Assembly: GCF_000175935.2 (NCBI RefSeq) | Contig: NC_014838.1 | Location: 1-64,000, forward strand | Length of the DNA stretch: 64,000 nt | Origin: Pantoea sp. At-9b | GTDB lineage: Bacteria > Pseudomonadota > Gammaproteobacteria > Enterobacterales > Enterobacteriaceae | Direction: 5' to 3' | Shown: positions 55,754-64,000 of the stretch, one piece after another | How the letters are laid out: each line of letters starts with the position of its first letter | Position numbering within the stretch: position 1 is the first letter of the stretch | Position numbers and translations under genes: made by a program | The notes under the pieces: generated by a model | The model's input: only the letters and a program-made list of their open reading frames with translations | Told to the model about the DNA's origin: nothing | Databases searched by the model: none

Positions 55754-56502
55754 CCCGCCAATACCGTATCGGCCAGATTGTGCCGAGTTCCAACATTACG
55801 ATGGAAACTGAAATTCCCGCCATGTTACAGGCGCGTCAGTTGATCCGCCCGGAGCGCTTTACCTTTCACTCCAGCCGTATGCGCATGAAACACGTCAATA
55901 AAGATGAGCTGGCGGCGATGGATAAGGAATCGGACCGCTGCGCGCTGGAGCTGTCGGACGCCAAAGTCGATGTGCTGGGTTATGCCTGCCTGGTGGCGAT
56001 CATGGCGATGGGGCCGGGTTATCACCGTCAGTCACAGGCGCGTCTTACCGCGGTCACACGAGAAAATGATGCGCTGGCACCGGTGATCACCAGTGCTGGG
56101 GCGCTGGTGGATGCGTTGCATATCATGGGAGCGAAAAAGATCGCTCTGGTCGCGCCCTATATGAAACCGCTCACCGAGCTGGTGGTGGATTATATCCGGC
56201 GTGAAGGGATTGAGGTGAAAGTGTGGCGTGCCCTGGAGATTGCCGATAATCTCGCGGTCGCTCGTCATGATCCTGCCAATTTGCCGGGTATTGTCGCCGA
56301 TATGCCGCTGGATGATGTCGATGTGGTGGTGCTGTCGGCCTGTGTGCAAATGCCTTCGCTGCCGGCCGTCGCCAAAGTGGAAGCGCAAACCGGTAAACCG
56401 GTGATCACTGCGGCGATCGCTACCACCTATGCGCTGTTGAAAGCGCTGGAACTGGAGCCAGTAGTGCCCGGTGCCGGTGCGTTGCTGTCCGGTGCCTGGT
56501 AA
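55750..56502 (+). CDS. nicE: Maleate cis-trans isomerase NicE
   Basis: A 250-residue Asp/Glu-racemase-superfamily isomerase. The two active cysteines are expected in GYACLVAIM (about 80) and VVLSACVQMPS (about 198). It turns maleate into fumarate for entry into the TCA cycle. It is coupled to nicD by ATGA and lies 11 bp before nicF. Confidence 0.93.
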   Translation: MTRQYRIGQIVPSSNITMETEIPAMLQARQLIRPERFTFHSSRMRMKHVNKDELAAMDKESDRCALELSDAKVDVLGYACLVAIMAMGPGYHRQSQARLTAVTRENDALAPVITSAGALVDALHIMGAKKIALVAPYMKPLTELVVDYIRREGIEVKVWRALEIADNLAVARHDPANLPGIVADMPLDDVDVVVLSACVQMPSLPAVAKVEAQTGKPVITAAIATTYALLKALELEPVVPGAGALLSGAW

Positions 56503-56513
56503 GGAGCAAGCTG

Positions 56514-57152
56514 ATGACTCAAAGCGCCAGTGATAACTATGCCGGTGTCTGGGGTAACCGCATCGGTTTTGGCAAGCGTCCGGCCCTGCTGATGATTGAT
56601 TTTCTGCAAGGCTATACCACGCCCGGTGCCCCGCTGTTTGCACCGGGTGTAGTGGAGGCGGTACAGGAGGCGGAAGCCTTGCTGGCGACCGCGCGCCGTT
56701 GCGGCATCCCGGTGATCCACACCCAGATCCGTTATCACCCACAGCATCAGCGGGATGGTGGCATCTGGGTACAGAAAGCGCCGGTGATGCGCGACATGGT
56801 GGAGGGTAATCCGCTGGCGGCATTCTGCCCTGGCGTGTTGCCACTGCCAGACGAGGTGGTGATCACCAAGCAATATGCCAGCGCTTTTTTTGGCACCGCA
56901 CTGGCATCGCTGCTGGTGACGGAGGGAATCGACACCCTGATCATCGCCGGGTGTTCCACCAGCGGCTGTGTGCGCGCCAGCGCCGTGGACGCATTGCAGT
57001 ATGGCTTCCGTGCGATGGTGGTGCGCGAATGCGTCGGCGATCGTCACGCCGCGCCGCATGAAGCCAACCTGTTTGATATCGACAGTAAGTACGGCGATGT
57101 GGTGTCCAAAGCCACCACGCTGGAGTATCTCGGACAGTTCAGCGCCCGTTAA
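56514..57152 (+). CDS. nicF: Maleamate amidohydrolase NicF
   Basis: A 212-residue isochorismatase-fold hydrolase. The catalytic aspartate is in LLMIDFLQGY (about 26-27) and the nucleophilic cysteine in IIAGCSTSGCVRAS. NicF hydrolyses maleamate to maleate and ammonia. The ribosome site is GGAGCAAGCTG. Confidence 0.93.
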   Translation: MTQSASDNYAGVWGNRIGFGKRPALLMIDFLQGYTTPGAPLFAPGVVEAVQEAEALLATARRCGIPVIHTQIRYHPQHQRDGGIWVQKAPVMRDMVEGNPLAAFCPGVLPLPDEVVITKQYASAFFGTALASLLVTEGIDTLIIAGCSTSGCVRASAVDALQYGFRAMVVRECVGDRHAAPHEANLFDIDSKYGDVVSKATTLEYLGQFSAR

Positions 57153-57232
57153 GGGCGCTTATTCACCTGCACGGAGTGCGCAGAAACTTAAGCGAAACAC
57201 ATAACAACACGACATTGCGCCCGGAGAAAATC

Positions 57233-58543
57233 ATGACTGTTGCTACTACCCGTCCTGCTGTGCTGGCAGCCGAGGACACTGCCGCGATTTACCGCAAAAT
57301 CACCTGGAAACTGATTCCTTTTCTCTGTTTATGTTATCTGGCAGCCTATCTGGACCGTATCAACATCGGTCTGGCGAAGCTGCAAATGGCCAGCGATCTG
57401 TCGCTGAGCGAGACCGCGTTTGGTCTCGGTGCCGGGCTGTTTTTTGTTGGCTACATTTTGTTTGAGGTGCCGAGCAACCTGATTCTGCAACGCGTCGGCG
57501 CGAAGATCTGGATTGCCCGTATCATGATTACCTGGGGTTTGCTGTCCACCGCCACTTTGCTGGTGCAAACGCCAATGCAGTTCTACATCATTCGTTTCTT
57601 ACTCGGCGCGGCGGAAGCCGGGTTTCTGCCGGGTGTCTTGTTTTATCTCACCAAATGGTTCCCCTCGTGGCGTCGTAGCCGCATCATCGCGTTGTTTATG
57701 ATTGGCCTGCCGCTCTCCAGCTTGATTGGTGGGCCACTTTCCGGTTGGATCATGGGCCACTTCCATGAGGTTTACGGCATGCGTGGCTGGCAGTGGTTAT
57801 TCCTGCTGGAGGGTATCCCAAGTGTGCTGCTGGGCGTGATGACCTTCTGGTTGCTGCCAAACAGCGTAGAAAGCGCCAACTGGCTGAGTGAGGAAGAAAA
57901 GCAAGCGGTGCAAAACGACCTCGATAGAGATGAAGGCGAGGCGAAAGGGGTGAAGCATCGTCTGCGCGATGGTCTGCTGAATATCCGTGTGGTGATGCTT
58001 GGCGGCATCGACTTTTCCATTCTGCTCAGCGCCTACGCCATGGGCTTCTGGATGCCGACCTTTATTAAAAACGCCGGTACTACCGATATCAGTACCATTG
58101 GTTATCTGACGGCTATCCCCAGCCTGGCGGCGTTGATTGGTATGCTGGCGATTGGCAGCAGCTCGGACCGGACGCGTGAACGGCGCTGGCATATTATCGT
58201 GCCGTTTATCATTGGCGCAGCGGCGATGGGAGCCAGCACCTTTTTCTCACATAACGTGATGATGACGGTGCTGCTGTTCTCGATTGCTCAGGCGATGATC
58301 ATCGGCGCGGTACCCGTGTTCTTCAGCCTGCCAGCGACGTTTCTGAAAGGCACGGCCGCCGCCGCAGGCTTCGCGTTGGCCTGCTCCATCGCCAATATCG
58401 CCGGGCTGGTCAGTAACTCGGTCATGGGGATTGCCCTCGATCTCACCGGGAGCGGTAATGGCGCGCTGTGGTTCTTTGCGGTTTGTTTGCTGTTGAGCTG
58501 CCTGCTGGTAATCGCGTTACCGGCCAAACTGGTTAACCGTTAA
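57233..58543 (+). CDS. nicT: MFS nicotinate transporter NicT
   Basis: A 436-residue twelve-helix permease of the anion:cation symporter group (MKLTIPFL-like start, DRINIGLAKLQM, GAAEAGFLPGVLFYLTKWFPSWRR), close to NicT and phthalate/tartrate carriers. The start at 57233 follows CGGAGAAAATC; the 19-codon upstream extension is rejected. It ends the nicCDEFT operon and probably imports nicotinate or 6-hydroxynicotinate. A REP-like inverted pair follows. No nicP-type porin gene was seen. Confidence 0.9.
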   Translation: MTVATTRPAVLAAEDTAAIYRKITWKLIPFLCLCYLAAYLDRINIGLAKLQMASDLSLSETAFGLGAGLFFVGYILFEVPSNLILQRVGAKIWIARIMITWGLLSTATLLVQTPMQFYIIRFLLGAAEAGFLPGVLFYLTKWFPSWRRSRIIALFMIGLPLSSLIGGPLSGWIMGHFHEVYGMRGWQWLFLLEGIPSVLLGVMTFWLLPNSVESANWLSEEEKQAVQNDLDRDEGEAKGVKHRLRDGLLNIRVVMLGGIDFSILLSAYAMGFWMPTFIKNAGTTDISTIGYLTAIPSLAALIGMLAIGSSSDRTRERRWHIIVPFIIGAAAMGASTFFSHNVMMTVLLFSIAQAMIIGAVPVFFSLPATFLKGTAAAAGFALACSIANIAGLVSNSVMGIALDLTGSGNGALWFFAVCLLLSCLLVIALPAKLVNR

Positions 58544-58559
58544 TCCCCTCCTAAAATCC

Positions 58560-58617
58560 GCGCGATAAATCGTGCCGCTACAAACAATTACCCCCGTAGC
58601 GGCGCGATTTATCGCGC
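58560..58617. repeat. Inverted pair of REP-like elements
   Basis: A GCGCGATAAATCGTGCCGCT element at 58560-58581 faces GTAGCGGCGCGATTTATCGC at 58596-58617. These are the same unit as at 17641-17706, arranged in the opposite order. The second copy ends in a T-rich run and may terminate the nic operon. Confidence 0.8.
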
Positions 58618-58760
58618 TTTTTTATTTCCCGCTACAATCTCCTGCCCTGTTAACCATCGGTTAAAATTATGTGGTTGAGGTCAAACTATCAGCTAAAGGT
58701 ATTATAAAGGTATTGTTAGTGGTGTTAGATTGGTTCTACCAACACCGGGGAGTAAGTTCG

Positions 58761-60035
58761 ATGAAAAATACAATGCCAAAACTGTCGTTCATGATGTTCC
58801 TTGAATGGTTTATCTGGGGGGCATGGTTCGTGCCGCTCTGGGCCTTTCTGAGTAAAAATGGCTTCACACCGATGGAGATTGCGTGGTGCTATGCCTGCAC
58901 CTCTATCGCCGCGATCCTGTCACCGATTCTGGTTGGCTCGCTGGCAGACCGCTTCTTCCAGGCACAGAAAGTCTTGTCGCTGCTGATGATTGCCGGGGCC
59001 GTGCTGATGTTTTTCGCCGCGCAACAGACGCACTTCAGCAGCTTCTTCCCGCTGCTGCTGCTGTATGCGCTGACCTATATGCCGACCATCGCACTGACCA
59101 ACAGTATCGCCTTCTCCCACGTTGGCGATGTCGAACGCGACTACCCGCGGGTGCGGGTGATGGGCACCATCGGCTGGATCGCCTCCGGTATTGCCTGTGG
59201 CTTCCTGCCGCCGCTGCTCGGTTTCGGTGATATCTCGGCCAGTAATGTGCCGTTGCTGATCACCGCCGCCAGTTCGTTGTTGCTGGGGATCTTTGCCCTG
59301 CTGTTGCCGGCCACTGAACCGAAAAGCACCGGCAAGTTCAGCCTGCGCGTGGCGTTGGGTCTGGATGCGCTGCACCTGTTGAAAGATCGCAGCTTCCTCG
59401 TCTTCTTTGTCTGTTCGTTCCTGTTCAGCATGCCGCTGGCGTTCTACTACATCTTTGCCGAAGGCTATCTGACGGAGGTGGGGCTGCCGCACGCCACTGG
59501 CTGGATGACGCTCGGTCAGGTATCAGAAATCTTTTTCCTGCTGGCGTTGCCGTTCTTTATCAAACGCTTCGGCATCGGCAAAGTATTGCTGCTGGGGCTG
59601 GTGACGGCTGCGTTGCGCTATGTGTTCTTTGTGTTCGGCGGCGATCAGAACCTGTTGACCTTCGGACTGCTGTTTATGGGCATCCTGCTGCATGGTGTCA
59701 GCTATGACTTCTACTTCATCACCGCCTACATTTACGTGGATAAAAAAGCGCCGGTGGCGATGCGCAATGCAGCGCAGGGCTTGATCACGCTAGCCTGTCA
59801 GGGTATCGGCAGCTTGCTGGGCTATCGCCTCGGCGGTTATCTGATGCAGGAGATGTTTGCTTACGACAAGCCGATTAATGGCCAGACATTTAACTGGGCC
59901 GGAATGTGGATGTTCGGTAGCGTGATGATTGTGATTATCACCCTCGCCTTTATCGCCCTGTTCCGTGACGGCAAAAAACGCAGTGATGAATTAACCGCTT
60001 TTGATACTTCAGCACCCGCTGAAAGCCATAAATAA
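58761..60035 (+). CDS. yegT: Nucleoside/H+ symporter-type permease YegT
   Basis: A 424-residue NupG/XapB-family transporter matching E. coli YegT (425 aa) in length and neighbourhood. It has twelve hydrophobic segments and the NupG-like beginning MPKLSFMMFLEWFIWGAWFVPLW. The start at 58761 has GGGGAG upstream. It heads yegTUV; a ribosyl-containing substrate is plausible from the next genes. An inverted TTGGT-TCT-ACCAA just before the start may be a YegW site or leader hairpin. Confidence 0.9.
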   Translation: MKNTMPKLSFMMFLEWFIWGAWFVPLWAFLSKNGFTPMEIAWCYACTSIAAILSPILVGSLADRFFQAQKVLSLLMIAGAVLMFFAAQQTHFSSFFPLLLLYALTYMPTIALTNSIAFSHVGDVERDYPRVRVMGTIGWIASGIACGFLPPLLGFGDISASNVPLLITAASSLLLGIFALLLPATEPKSTGKFSLRVALGLDALHLLKDRSFLVFFVCSFLFSMPLAFYYIFAEGYLTEVGLPHATGWMTLGQVSEIFFLLALPFFIKRFGIGKVLLLGLVTAALRYVFFVFGGDQNLLTFGLLFMGILLHGVSYDFYFITAYIYVDKKAPVAMRNAAQGLITLACQGIGSLLGYRLGGYLMQEMFAYDKPINGQTFNWAGMWMFGSVMIVIITLAFIALFRDGKKRSDELTAFDTSAPAESHK

Positions 60036-60046
60036 GAGACGTTACG

Positions 60047-61078
60047 ATGACAATGACACACCAGGAAAAACGGATTTTGGGCGCTTTTTATGGTCAGGCA
60101 CTGGGCGACGCGATGGGGATGCCGTCGGAACTGTGGCCGCGCAGCCGCGTGAAACAGCACTTTGGCTGGATCGATCGTTTCCTGCCCGGCCCGGCTGAGA
60201 ACAATGCCGCCTGCTATTTTGGCCGGGCGGCCTTTACCGACGACACCTCGATGGCACTGGCATTGGCCGACGCCATCATCACCCATGATGGCGCGATCAA
60301 TGCCGAAACCATCGGGGCCAATATTTTACGCTGGGCAGAAGATTTTGATGCCTTCAACAAAAACGTGCTGGGGCCGACCTCGAAAATCGCCCTCAACGCG
60401 TTGAAAGCCGGTACGCCGGTGGCGCAGTTGGAAAATAACGGCATGACCAACGGCGCGGCGATGCGCGTGTCACCGCTGGGATGCCTGTTACCGGCACGCG
60501 ATCTGGCGAGTTTTATTGATGCAGTCGCGCTGGCGTCCAGCCCGACCCACAAATCCGACGTGGCAATCGCCGGGGCAACGGTGATCGCTTGGGCGGTATC
60601 GCGTGCGATCGACGGGGCTGACTGGGCCACCCTCCGCGATGAACTGCCAGCGATTGCGCGTGCCGCACAGGAAAAACGCATCACCACCTTCAGCGCCGCC
60701 ATGTCGGCGCGCGTGGAACTGGCGTTGCAGGTGGTGGCGCAGGGCAGGGGCACCGAATCAACCATGCAACAGATTTACGATGTGGTCGGTACGGGCACCA
60801 GCACCATTGAATCGGTGCCTGCTGCGATTGCCATGGTGGAACTGGCCGCGGGTGATCCGAATCGTTGCGCCATTCTCTGCGCTAATCTCGGTGGTGACAC
60901 CGATACCATCGGCGCGATGGCGGTGGCGATTTGCGGGGCATTGCAGGGCATTGACGGTATCGATCCGGCGCTAAAAGCCGAATTGGACGCGGCCAATAAC
61001 CTCGATTTCACCCGCTACAGCCGCGCGTTCAACCGTTTCCGCCAGCAGCGTGAGGCCGCCTATGCTGACGCCAGATGA
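60047..61078 (+). CDS. yegU: ADP-ribosylglycohydrolase-family hydrolase YegU
   Basis: A 343-residue DraG-type hydrolase matching E. coli YegU (334 aa). The binuclear metal site is marked by FTDDTSMALALADAI (about 64-78) and NLGGDTDTIGAMAVAICGA (about 283-301). It would hydrolyse an N- or O-ribosyl bond on a small molecule or protein. It overlaps the next gene by 17 bp, which indicates coupling. Confidence 0.92.
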   Translation: MTMTHQEKRILGAFYGQALGDAMGMPSELWPRSRVKQHFGWIDRFLPGPAENNAACYFGRAAFTDDTSMALALADAIITHDGAINAETIGANILRWAEDFDAFNKNVLGPTSKIALNALKAGTPVAQLENNGMTNGAAMRVSPLGCLLPARDLASFIDAVALASSPTHKSDVAIAGATVIAWAVSRAIDGADWATLRDELPAIARAAQEKRITTFSAAMSARVELALQVVAQGRGTESTMQQIYDVVGTGTSTIESVPAAIAMVELAAGDPNRCAILCANLGGDTDTIGAMAVAICGALQGIDGIDPALKAELDAANNLDFTRYSRAFNRFRQQREAAYADAR

Positions 61079-62042
61079 TCTGACACGACTGGCGGGTCGT
61101 CTGCCGGTTTGTGTGGTGGGTGCGGCGGTGGTGGATGTGATTGCCGATGCTTACTCACTGCCGCATCGCGGCAGTGATATCGAACTGCATCAGCAGGGCG
61201 TCAATGTCGGTGGTTGTGCGCTAAATGTGGCGATTGCCTTGCATCGGCTTGGCGTGCCATCGATCAATGCGTTACCGCTGGGTCAGGGTGTCTGGGCCGG
61301 GATCGTGCGGCAGAAGCTGGTGGAATACGGCATCCAAAGCGTGCTGGAAACCGCATCAGGCGATAATGGCTGGTGTCTGGCGCTGGTGGAACCGGATGGT
61401 GAACGTACCTTTCTCTCTGTCAGCGGCGTGGAAAATCAGTGGGACGCTGCGTTACTCGATACGCTACCGCAACCGGCGCAGCGCTGGATTTATCTTTCCG
61501 GCTATCAACTCACCAGCAAAAGCGGGGAGGTGCTGATCAACTGGCTGGAACGGCAACCACCGCCGTATCAGCTGTTGGTGGATTTCGGGCCGCGCCTGGC
61601 GGATATCGGGGATGCGCAATTCGCGCGTATTATGGCGCTCAATCCACTGATTACAGTGAACAGGCAAGAGGCGGAGCTGCTGTGGCTGGAACGCCTCGGT
61701 GCGACAGAACCCTTTGATGCGCATGCCTTGCTGACGCGCTGGCAGCAGCGGTTTGGCGCTGCAATGGTGCTAAGGCTCGACAGCGATGGCGCGGGATACA
61801 GTGACGGCGAAACCCAAGGGTGGGTGCCCGCGCTGGCGACCACCGTGGTGGATACCATTGGCGCGGGCGACAGTCATGCGGGCGGATTGCTGGCGGGTCT
61901 GGCATCCGGCTGGTCGCTGGCCGACAGCGTGGCCTTGGGCAATGCCGTGGCATCTTATGTGGTTTCCCAGCGCGGCGGTGACTGCGCGCCGGATCGTGCA
62001 ACGCTGGCGAGCTACTGGCAGCAGCGTCTCACTCGGCAATAA
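61062..62042 (+). CDS. yegV: PfkB-family sugar kinase YegV
   Basis: A 326-residue ribokinase-family kinase matching E. coli YegV (321 aa). It has an N-terminal di-glycine motif NVGGCALNVAIALHRLG and the catalytic-base motif DTIGAGDSHAGGLLAGLA (about 262-279). The start at 61062 is preferred to 61050 because GTGAGG precedes it. It probably phosphorylates the ribose-like product released by YegU. An iteron sequence is embedded at 61646. It overlaps the convergent yegW by 14 bp. Confidence 0.92.
   Translation: MLTPDDLTRLAGRLPVCVVGAAVVDVIADAYSLPHRGSDIELHQQGVNVGGCALNVAIALHRLGVPSINALPLGQGVWAGIVRQKLVEYGIQSVLETASGDNGWCLALVEPDGERTFLSVSGVENQWDAALLDTLPQPAQRWIYLSGYQLTSKSGEVLINWLERQPPPYQLLVDFGPRLADIGDAQFARIMALNPLITVNRQEAELLWLERLGATEPFDAHALLTRWQQRFGAAMVLRLDSDGAGYSDGETQGWVPALATTVVDTIGAGDSHAGGLLAGLASGWSLADSVALGNAVASYVVSQRGGDCAPDRATLASYWQQRLTRQ
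61646..61661 (+). repeat. Outlying iteron copy inside yegV
   Basis: ACTGATTACAGTGAAC is an exact 16-base match to the plasmid iteron. It encodes part of PLITVNR in yegV, about 17 kb from the origin. Confidence 0.85.
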
Positions 62043-62778
62043 ACACGTACATATCGCTACGGCAGTAGCTGATGCTGTACTCCAGCGGATTGCCCTGTGC
62101 GTCGAGCGCCAGCTGCTTAATCACCAGCACCGGCACATTGGCGGGCAGGGCAATTTGCTGTTGCAGCGCGTCATCCGGCATGCGGGCGCTGACGCGGCTT
62201 TGTGATTTCACGGGCAGGATTTGCCGTTCACGAAAATAGTCGTACAGCGAGATGCCGATATCGTCGGCATCGGCGATCAGTTGCGTCGAAACCCATGACT
62301 CCTCAACGGACACCGCCTGTTGATCCACATAGCGAATGCGTTTGAGTTGCCAGACATCGCTACCGCTGCTCAGTCCGAGTTTTTCCGCAATCTCCGCATT
62401 GCAACGGATTTTGCTTTTGTTAATCCACACGGTATCGGGCTTTTTGCCGCGTAACACCGCTTGCTGCGACAGACCCTTCGGTTCTTTCAGCGAATATTCG
62501 AACTGGCTACAGATTTGCGTACCGTAACCACGTGAACGAAACACCACGCCCTCTTTTTCCAGTTCATCCATTGCCTTACGTACCGTAATACGCGAAATAC
62601 CCAGCAACTGGCTGAATTCGCGTTCTCCCGGCAGGATTTCTTCGTGAACCAACACGCCTGCCCGCACGGCGTCTTTAATGGCAGCGGCAAAGCGTTTATA
62701 CAGCGGCGTGCGGCTTTCGTCCGCCAGAATGGTGGCAAGCTGTGCAAACAGGGAGCTGTGTTGAGGGGTCATACGCAA
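62029..62778 (-). CDS. yegW: GntR/HutC-type regulator YegW
   Basis: A 249-residue protein matching E. coli YegW (248 aa). It has an N-terminal GntR winged helix (about 20-85, GEREFSQLLGISRITVRKAMDELEKEG) and a C-terminal UTRA ligand-binding domain. It converges on yegV and is the expected regulator of yegTUV, with a sugar or nucleoside-like effector. Confidence 0.92.
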   Translation of the reverse strand: MRMTPQHSSLFAQLATILADESRTPLYKRFAAAIKDAVRAGVLVHEEILPGEREFSQLLGISRITVRKAMDELEKEGVVFRSRGYGTQICSQFEYSLKEPKGLSQQAVLRGKKPDTVWINKSKIRCNAEIAEKLGLSSGSDVWQLKRIRYVDQQAVSVEESWVSTQLIADADDIGISLYDYFRERQILPVKSQSRVSARMPDDALQQQIALPANVPVLVIKQLALDAQGNPLEYSISYCRSDMYVFIAE

Positions 62779-62837
62779 TCCAGTAAACGACAGATCGGGC
62801 TATGATACTGAAAATTCGCTAGCTGCGAAGCGGAATT

Positions 62838-62860
62838 GCGGCGCGATAGCATTGCGCCGC
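62838..62860. repeat. REP-like hairpin
   Basis: GCGGCGC (62838-62844) and GCGCCGC (62854-62860) enclose GATAGCATT. It is a shortened relative of the dispersed REP-like element. Confidence 0.5.
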
Positions 62861-62896
62861 TTTGATGGAGTGCGCTTTTAGGGGCAGTTTGAGATA

Positions 62897-63130
62897 TTAA
62901 GGTACATTATTTTGGCTAATGTCCTCCCTGGCGCGCGCGGCATCCGGGCTACCTGATTTACGTTTATCACCGGAATTGGAGCAGTTTGAATCATGGTTTT
63001 GTCCAATCTGAAGACAGACTTCCGAGGAGTAATCGCCGTAAACAGGCGAGTTGTGCTGACAGCCACCTGTTATTAATGAAACAAACATGATTGCCGGAAC
63101 GCATATACAAATGTGATGATTTGATTTCAT
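62897..63130 (-). CDS. Small putative lipoprotein
   Basis: A 77-residue product not assigned to a family. The signal peptide ends in lipobox LITGGC (Cys about 24). The mature part is polar with three further cysteines, in EVCLQIG, SNCSNSG and similar. AAAGGTGC precedes the ATG at good spacing. Its base composition is AT-richer than the core genes. Role unknown. Confidence 0.55.
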   Translation of the reverse strand: MKSNHHICICVPAIMFVSLITGGCQHNSPVYGDYSSEVCLQIGQNHDSNCSNSGDKRKSGSPDAARAREDISQNNVP

Positions 63131-63263
63131 ATTGCACCTTTTATGTTGACTGGAACGTAAAAGGTAAATTTATAATCTGAAGTTTTCTAATTATTATCGT
63201 TCTGTTTGTGATTATTTTTGTTTAGAATTCTGGCCGTTGGATGTTTCCCTGGCGTTATGTGTC

Positions 63264-63731
63264 TTATCTGTTGATGTTTAAAAAGATGAATCGATATATC
63301 TTCGATGCTATTTTATTCCTGATGCATAGTGTTCTCGTTCGTCTGCCATGGGCAAGCAGGCATCCTTCCTTAAGCGAAGATTTTAACGTGACAGCACCAT
63401 CCACTGTGAGCATCTTTTTTTTAACCTTGAATGTTAGTTGTGAAAGATTGTTCTGGGAAGTCACGGCTTTCCGTGAAGGCCATATGTGTTCAATAACAAC
63501 ATCTGCAGGTACGGTGTTTCCATGGTGCTGTGCGAGCAGGCGGTAATAACAGAACTCCATTTTTGTCATTAATAACTCCTTCCGGTTGAAGTAAATCGAT
63601 TTACAGCAATCATCAATGATTATAAGCACATTTATCTCCTTGTCAGACACTTGTCGGTCTTCACAGGTAACATACGGTTTCTTAATGAATTGCGCAAATA
63701 TTTCTAGTAGTAATGAAATTATATTCTTCAT
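63264..63731 (-). CDS. Winged-helix (OmpR/CadC-type) DNA-binding protein
   Basis: A 155-residue protein. Residues about 60-130 look like an OmpR/CadC-type winged helix (MEFCYYRLLAQHHGNTVPADVVIEHIWPSRKAVTSQNNLSQLTFKVKKKM). No receiver or membrane domain is present, though a short hydrophobic stretch opens the protein. It is AT-rich, unlike the nic and yeg genes, which suggests separate acquisition. The start could also be the internal ATG at MTKME. It may regulate the gene that begins at 63929. Confidence 0.65.
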   Translation of the reverse strand: MKNIISLLLEIFAQFIKKPYVTCEDRQVSDKEINVLIIIDDCCKSIYFNRKELLMTKMEFCYYRLLAQHHGNTVPADVVIEHIWPSRKAVTSQNNLSQLTFKVKKKMLTVDGAVTLKSSLKEGCLLAHGRRTRTLCIRNKIASKIYRFIFLNINR

Positions 63732-63928
63732 TGAATTTTATTTTATTAGTTGTTGTAGTTAGTAATCAGATTACTCTTTTATTAATTTAACTGTTTTGCA
63801 TTGTGGTGATGTTTTTTCTCGGTAAGGATATCTCTCGCAGCTAATTATCCCATGGGAAATCTCGGCGGGTTATAGCTGTAAGAATGAGTCATTTAATTCT
63901 GGAGAATTTAAACTTAAGAGGAAAGAGT
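63732..63928 (+). promoter_or_regulatory. AT-rich promoter region of the truncated gene
   Basis: About 200 bp of AT-rich DNA between divergent genes. No LexA-type CTG-N10-CAG box was found. AGAGGAAAGAGT is the ribosome site of the next gene. Confidence 0.4.
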
Positions 63929-64000
63929 ATGGGTAATGGATTTGATAATGCCCACAATCACCAATTTGGTGGTGGAGATCGCGGCCCAACCGGTGGAGTT
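63929..64000 (+). CDS. Start of a glycine-rich protein, cut by the window end
   Basis: Only 24 codons are present: Gly/Asn/His-rich (MGNGFDNAHNHQFGGGDRGP...), with a strong ribosome site just upstream. Glycine- and Asn-rich N-termini of this kind occur in colicin/pyocin-type bacteriocins. The fragment is too short to decide, and the absence of an SOS box does not support a classical colicin. Confidence 0.5.
   Translation, partial: MGNGFDNAHNHQFGGGDRGPTGGV

Noticed and set aside
63732..63928. Search for a LexA box before the glycine-rich gene
   Set aside because: No CTG-N10-CAG palindrome was found, so SOS control is not supported.

Overview
The window looks like part of a large plasmid or chromid of an Enterobacterales bacterium, most likely Erwiniaceae (Pantoea/Erwinia type). 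The grounds are E. coli-like accessory genes (ybiU, a yciT-type regulator, csp plus a ymcF-like gene, ygeA, the complete yegTUVW set) around a plasmid core: a P1-type parA/parB pair with a long parS-like region, a Rep_3/RepFIB-like initiator, about 35 iterons, and an AT-rich, GATC-rich segment. This taxonomic call comes from protein resemblance only. No insertion sequence, tRNA, rRNA or CRISPR array was seen.

Layout. 1-6.4 kb: ybiU, a DeoR regulator, an old-yellow-enzyme reductase, a cold-shock gene with a small zinc-ribbon partner, and a MocR regulator divergent from a DMT exporter. 6.4-13.6 kb: an iron-type binding protein behind a Fur-like site, then an IclR-controlled cluster (RidA, polar amino acid ABC importer, D-serine-dehydratase-like PLP enzyme) that probably imports and deaminates an unusual, perhaps D-, amino acid. 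13.6-15.5 kb: an SDR divergent from a LysR regulator. 15.5-23.2 kb: an orphan type VI secretion cargo cassette (VgrG, Tle3-like lipase, a lipoprotein immunity gene plus a shortened copy, PAAR, and an unknown membrane protein). 23.3-26 kb: ygeA and a FUSC-family exporter.

26-39 kb is an organosulfur scavenging region: ssuA-like, SfnB-like, an MFS carrier, and a tightly coupled operon of ssuD, an FAD protein, an LLM monooxygenase and a MetNIQ-type importer. The operon runs from a near-consensus sigma-54 promoter. It is divergent from an unusual regulator in which a sigma-54 activator AAA+ domain and Fis helix-turn-helix are fused to an SsuA-like substrate-binding domain. Two matching palindromes lie between them. 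This fused regulator with its promoter and enhancers is the most distinctive system in the window.

39-44.6 kb is the replication/partition core. Single iteron copies also lie far from it, upstream of ssuA and inside the sfnB-like and yegV genes.

44.8-58.5 kb: a succinate-semialdehyde-type dehydrogenase, molybdenum-cofactor maturation genes (mobA/mocA-like, xdhC), then a complete aerobic nicotinate degradation set. NicAB hydroxylates nicotinate, NicC makes 2,5-dihydroxypyridine, NicX opens the ring, and NicD, NicF and NicE carry it to fumarate. NicT imports substrate and NicR represses. Two copies of one palindrome in the nicX-nicC gap are likely NicR operators. 58.6-62.8 kb: yegTUV with divergent regulator yegW. 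62.9-64 kb: an AT-rich end with a small lipoprotein, a winged-helix protein and the glycine-rich start of a gene cut by the window edge.
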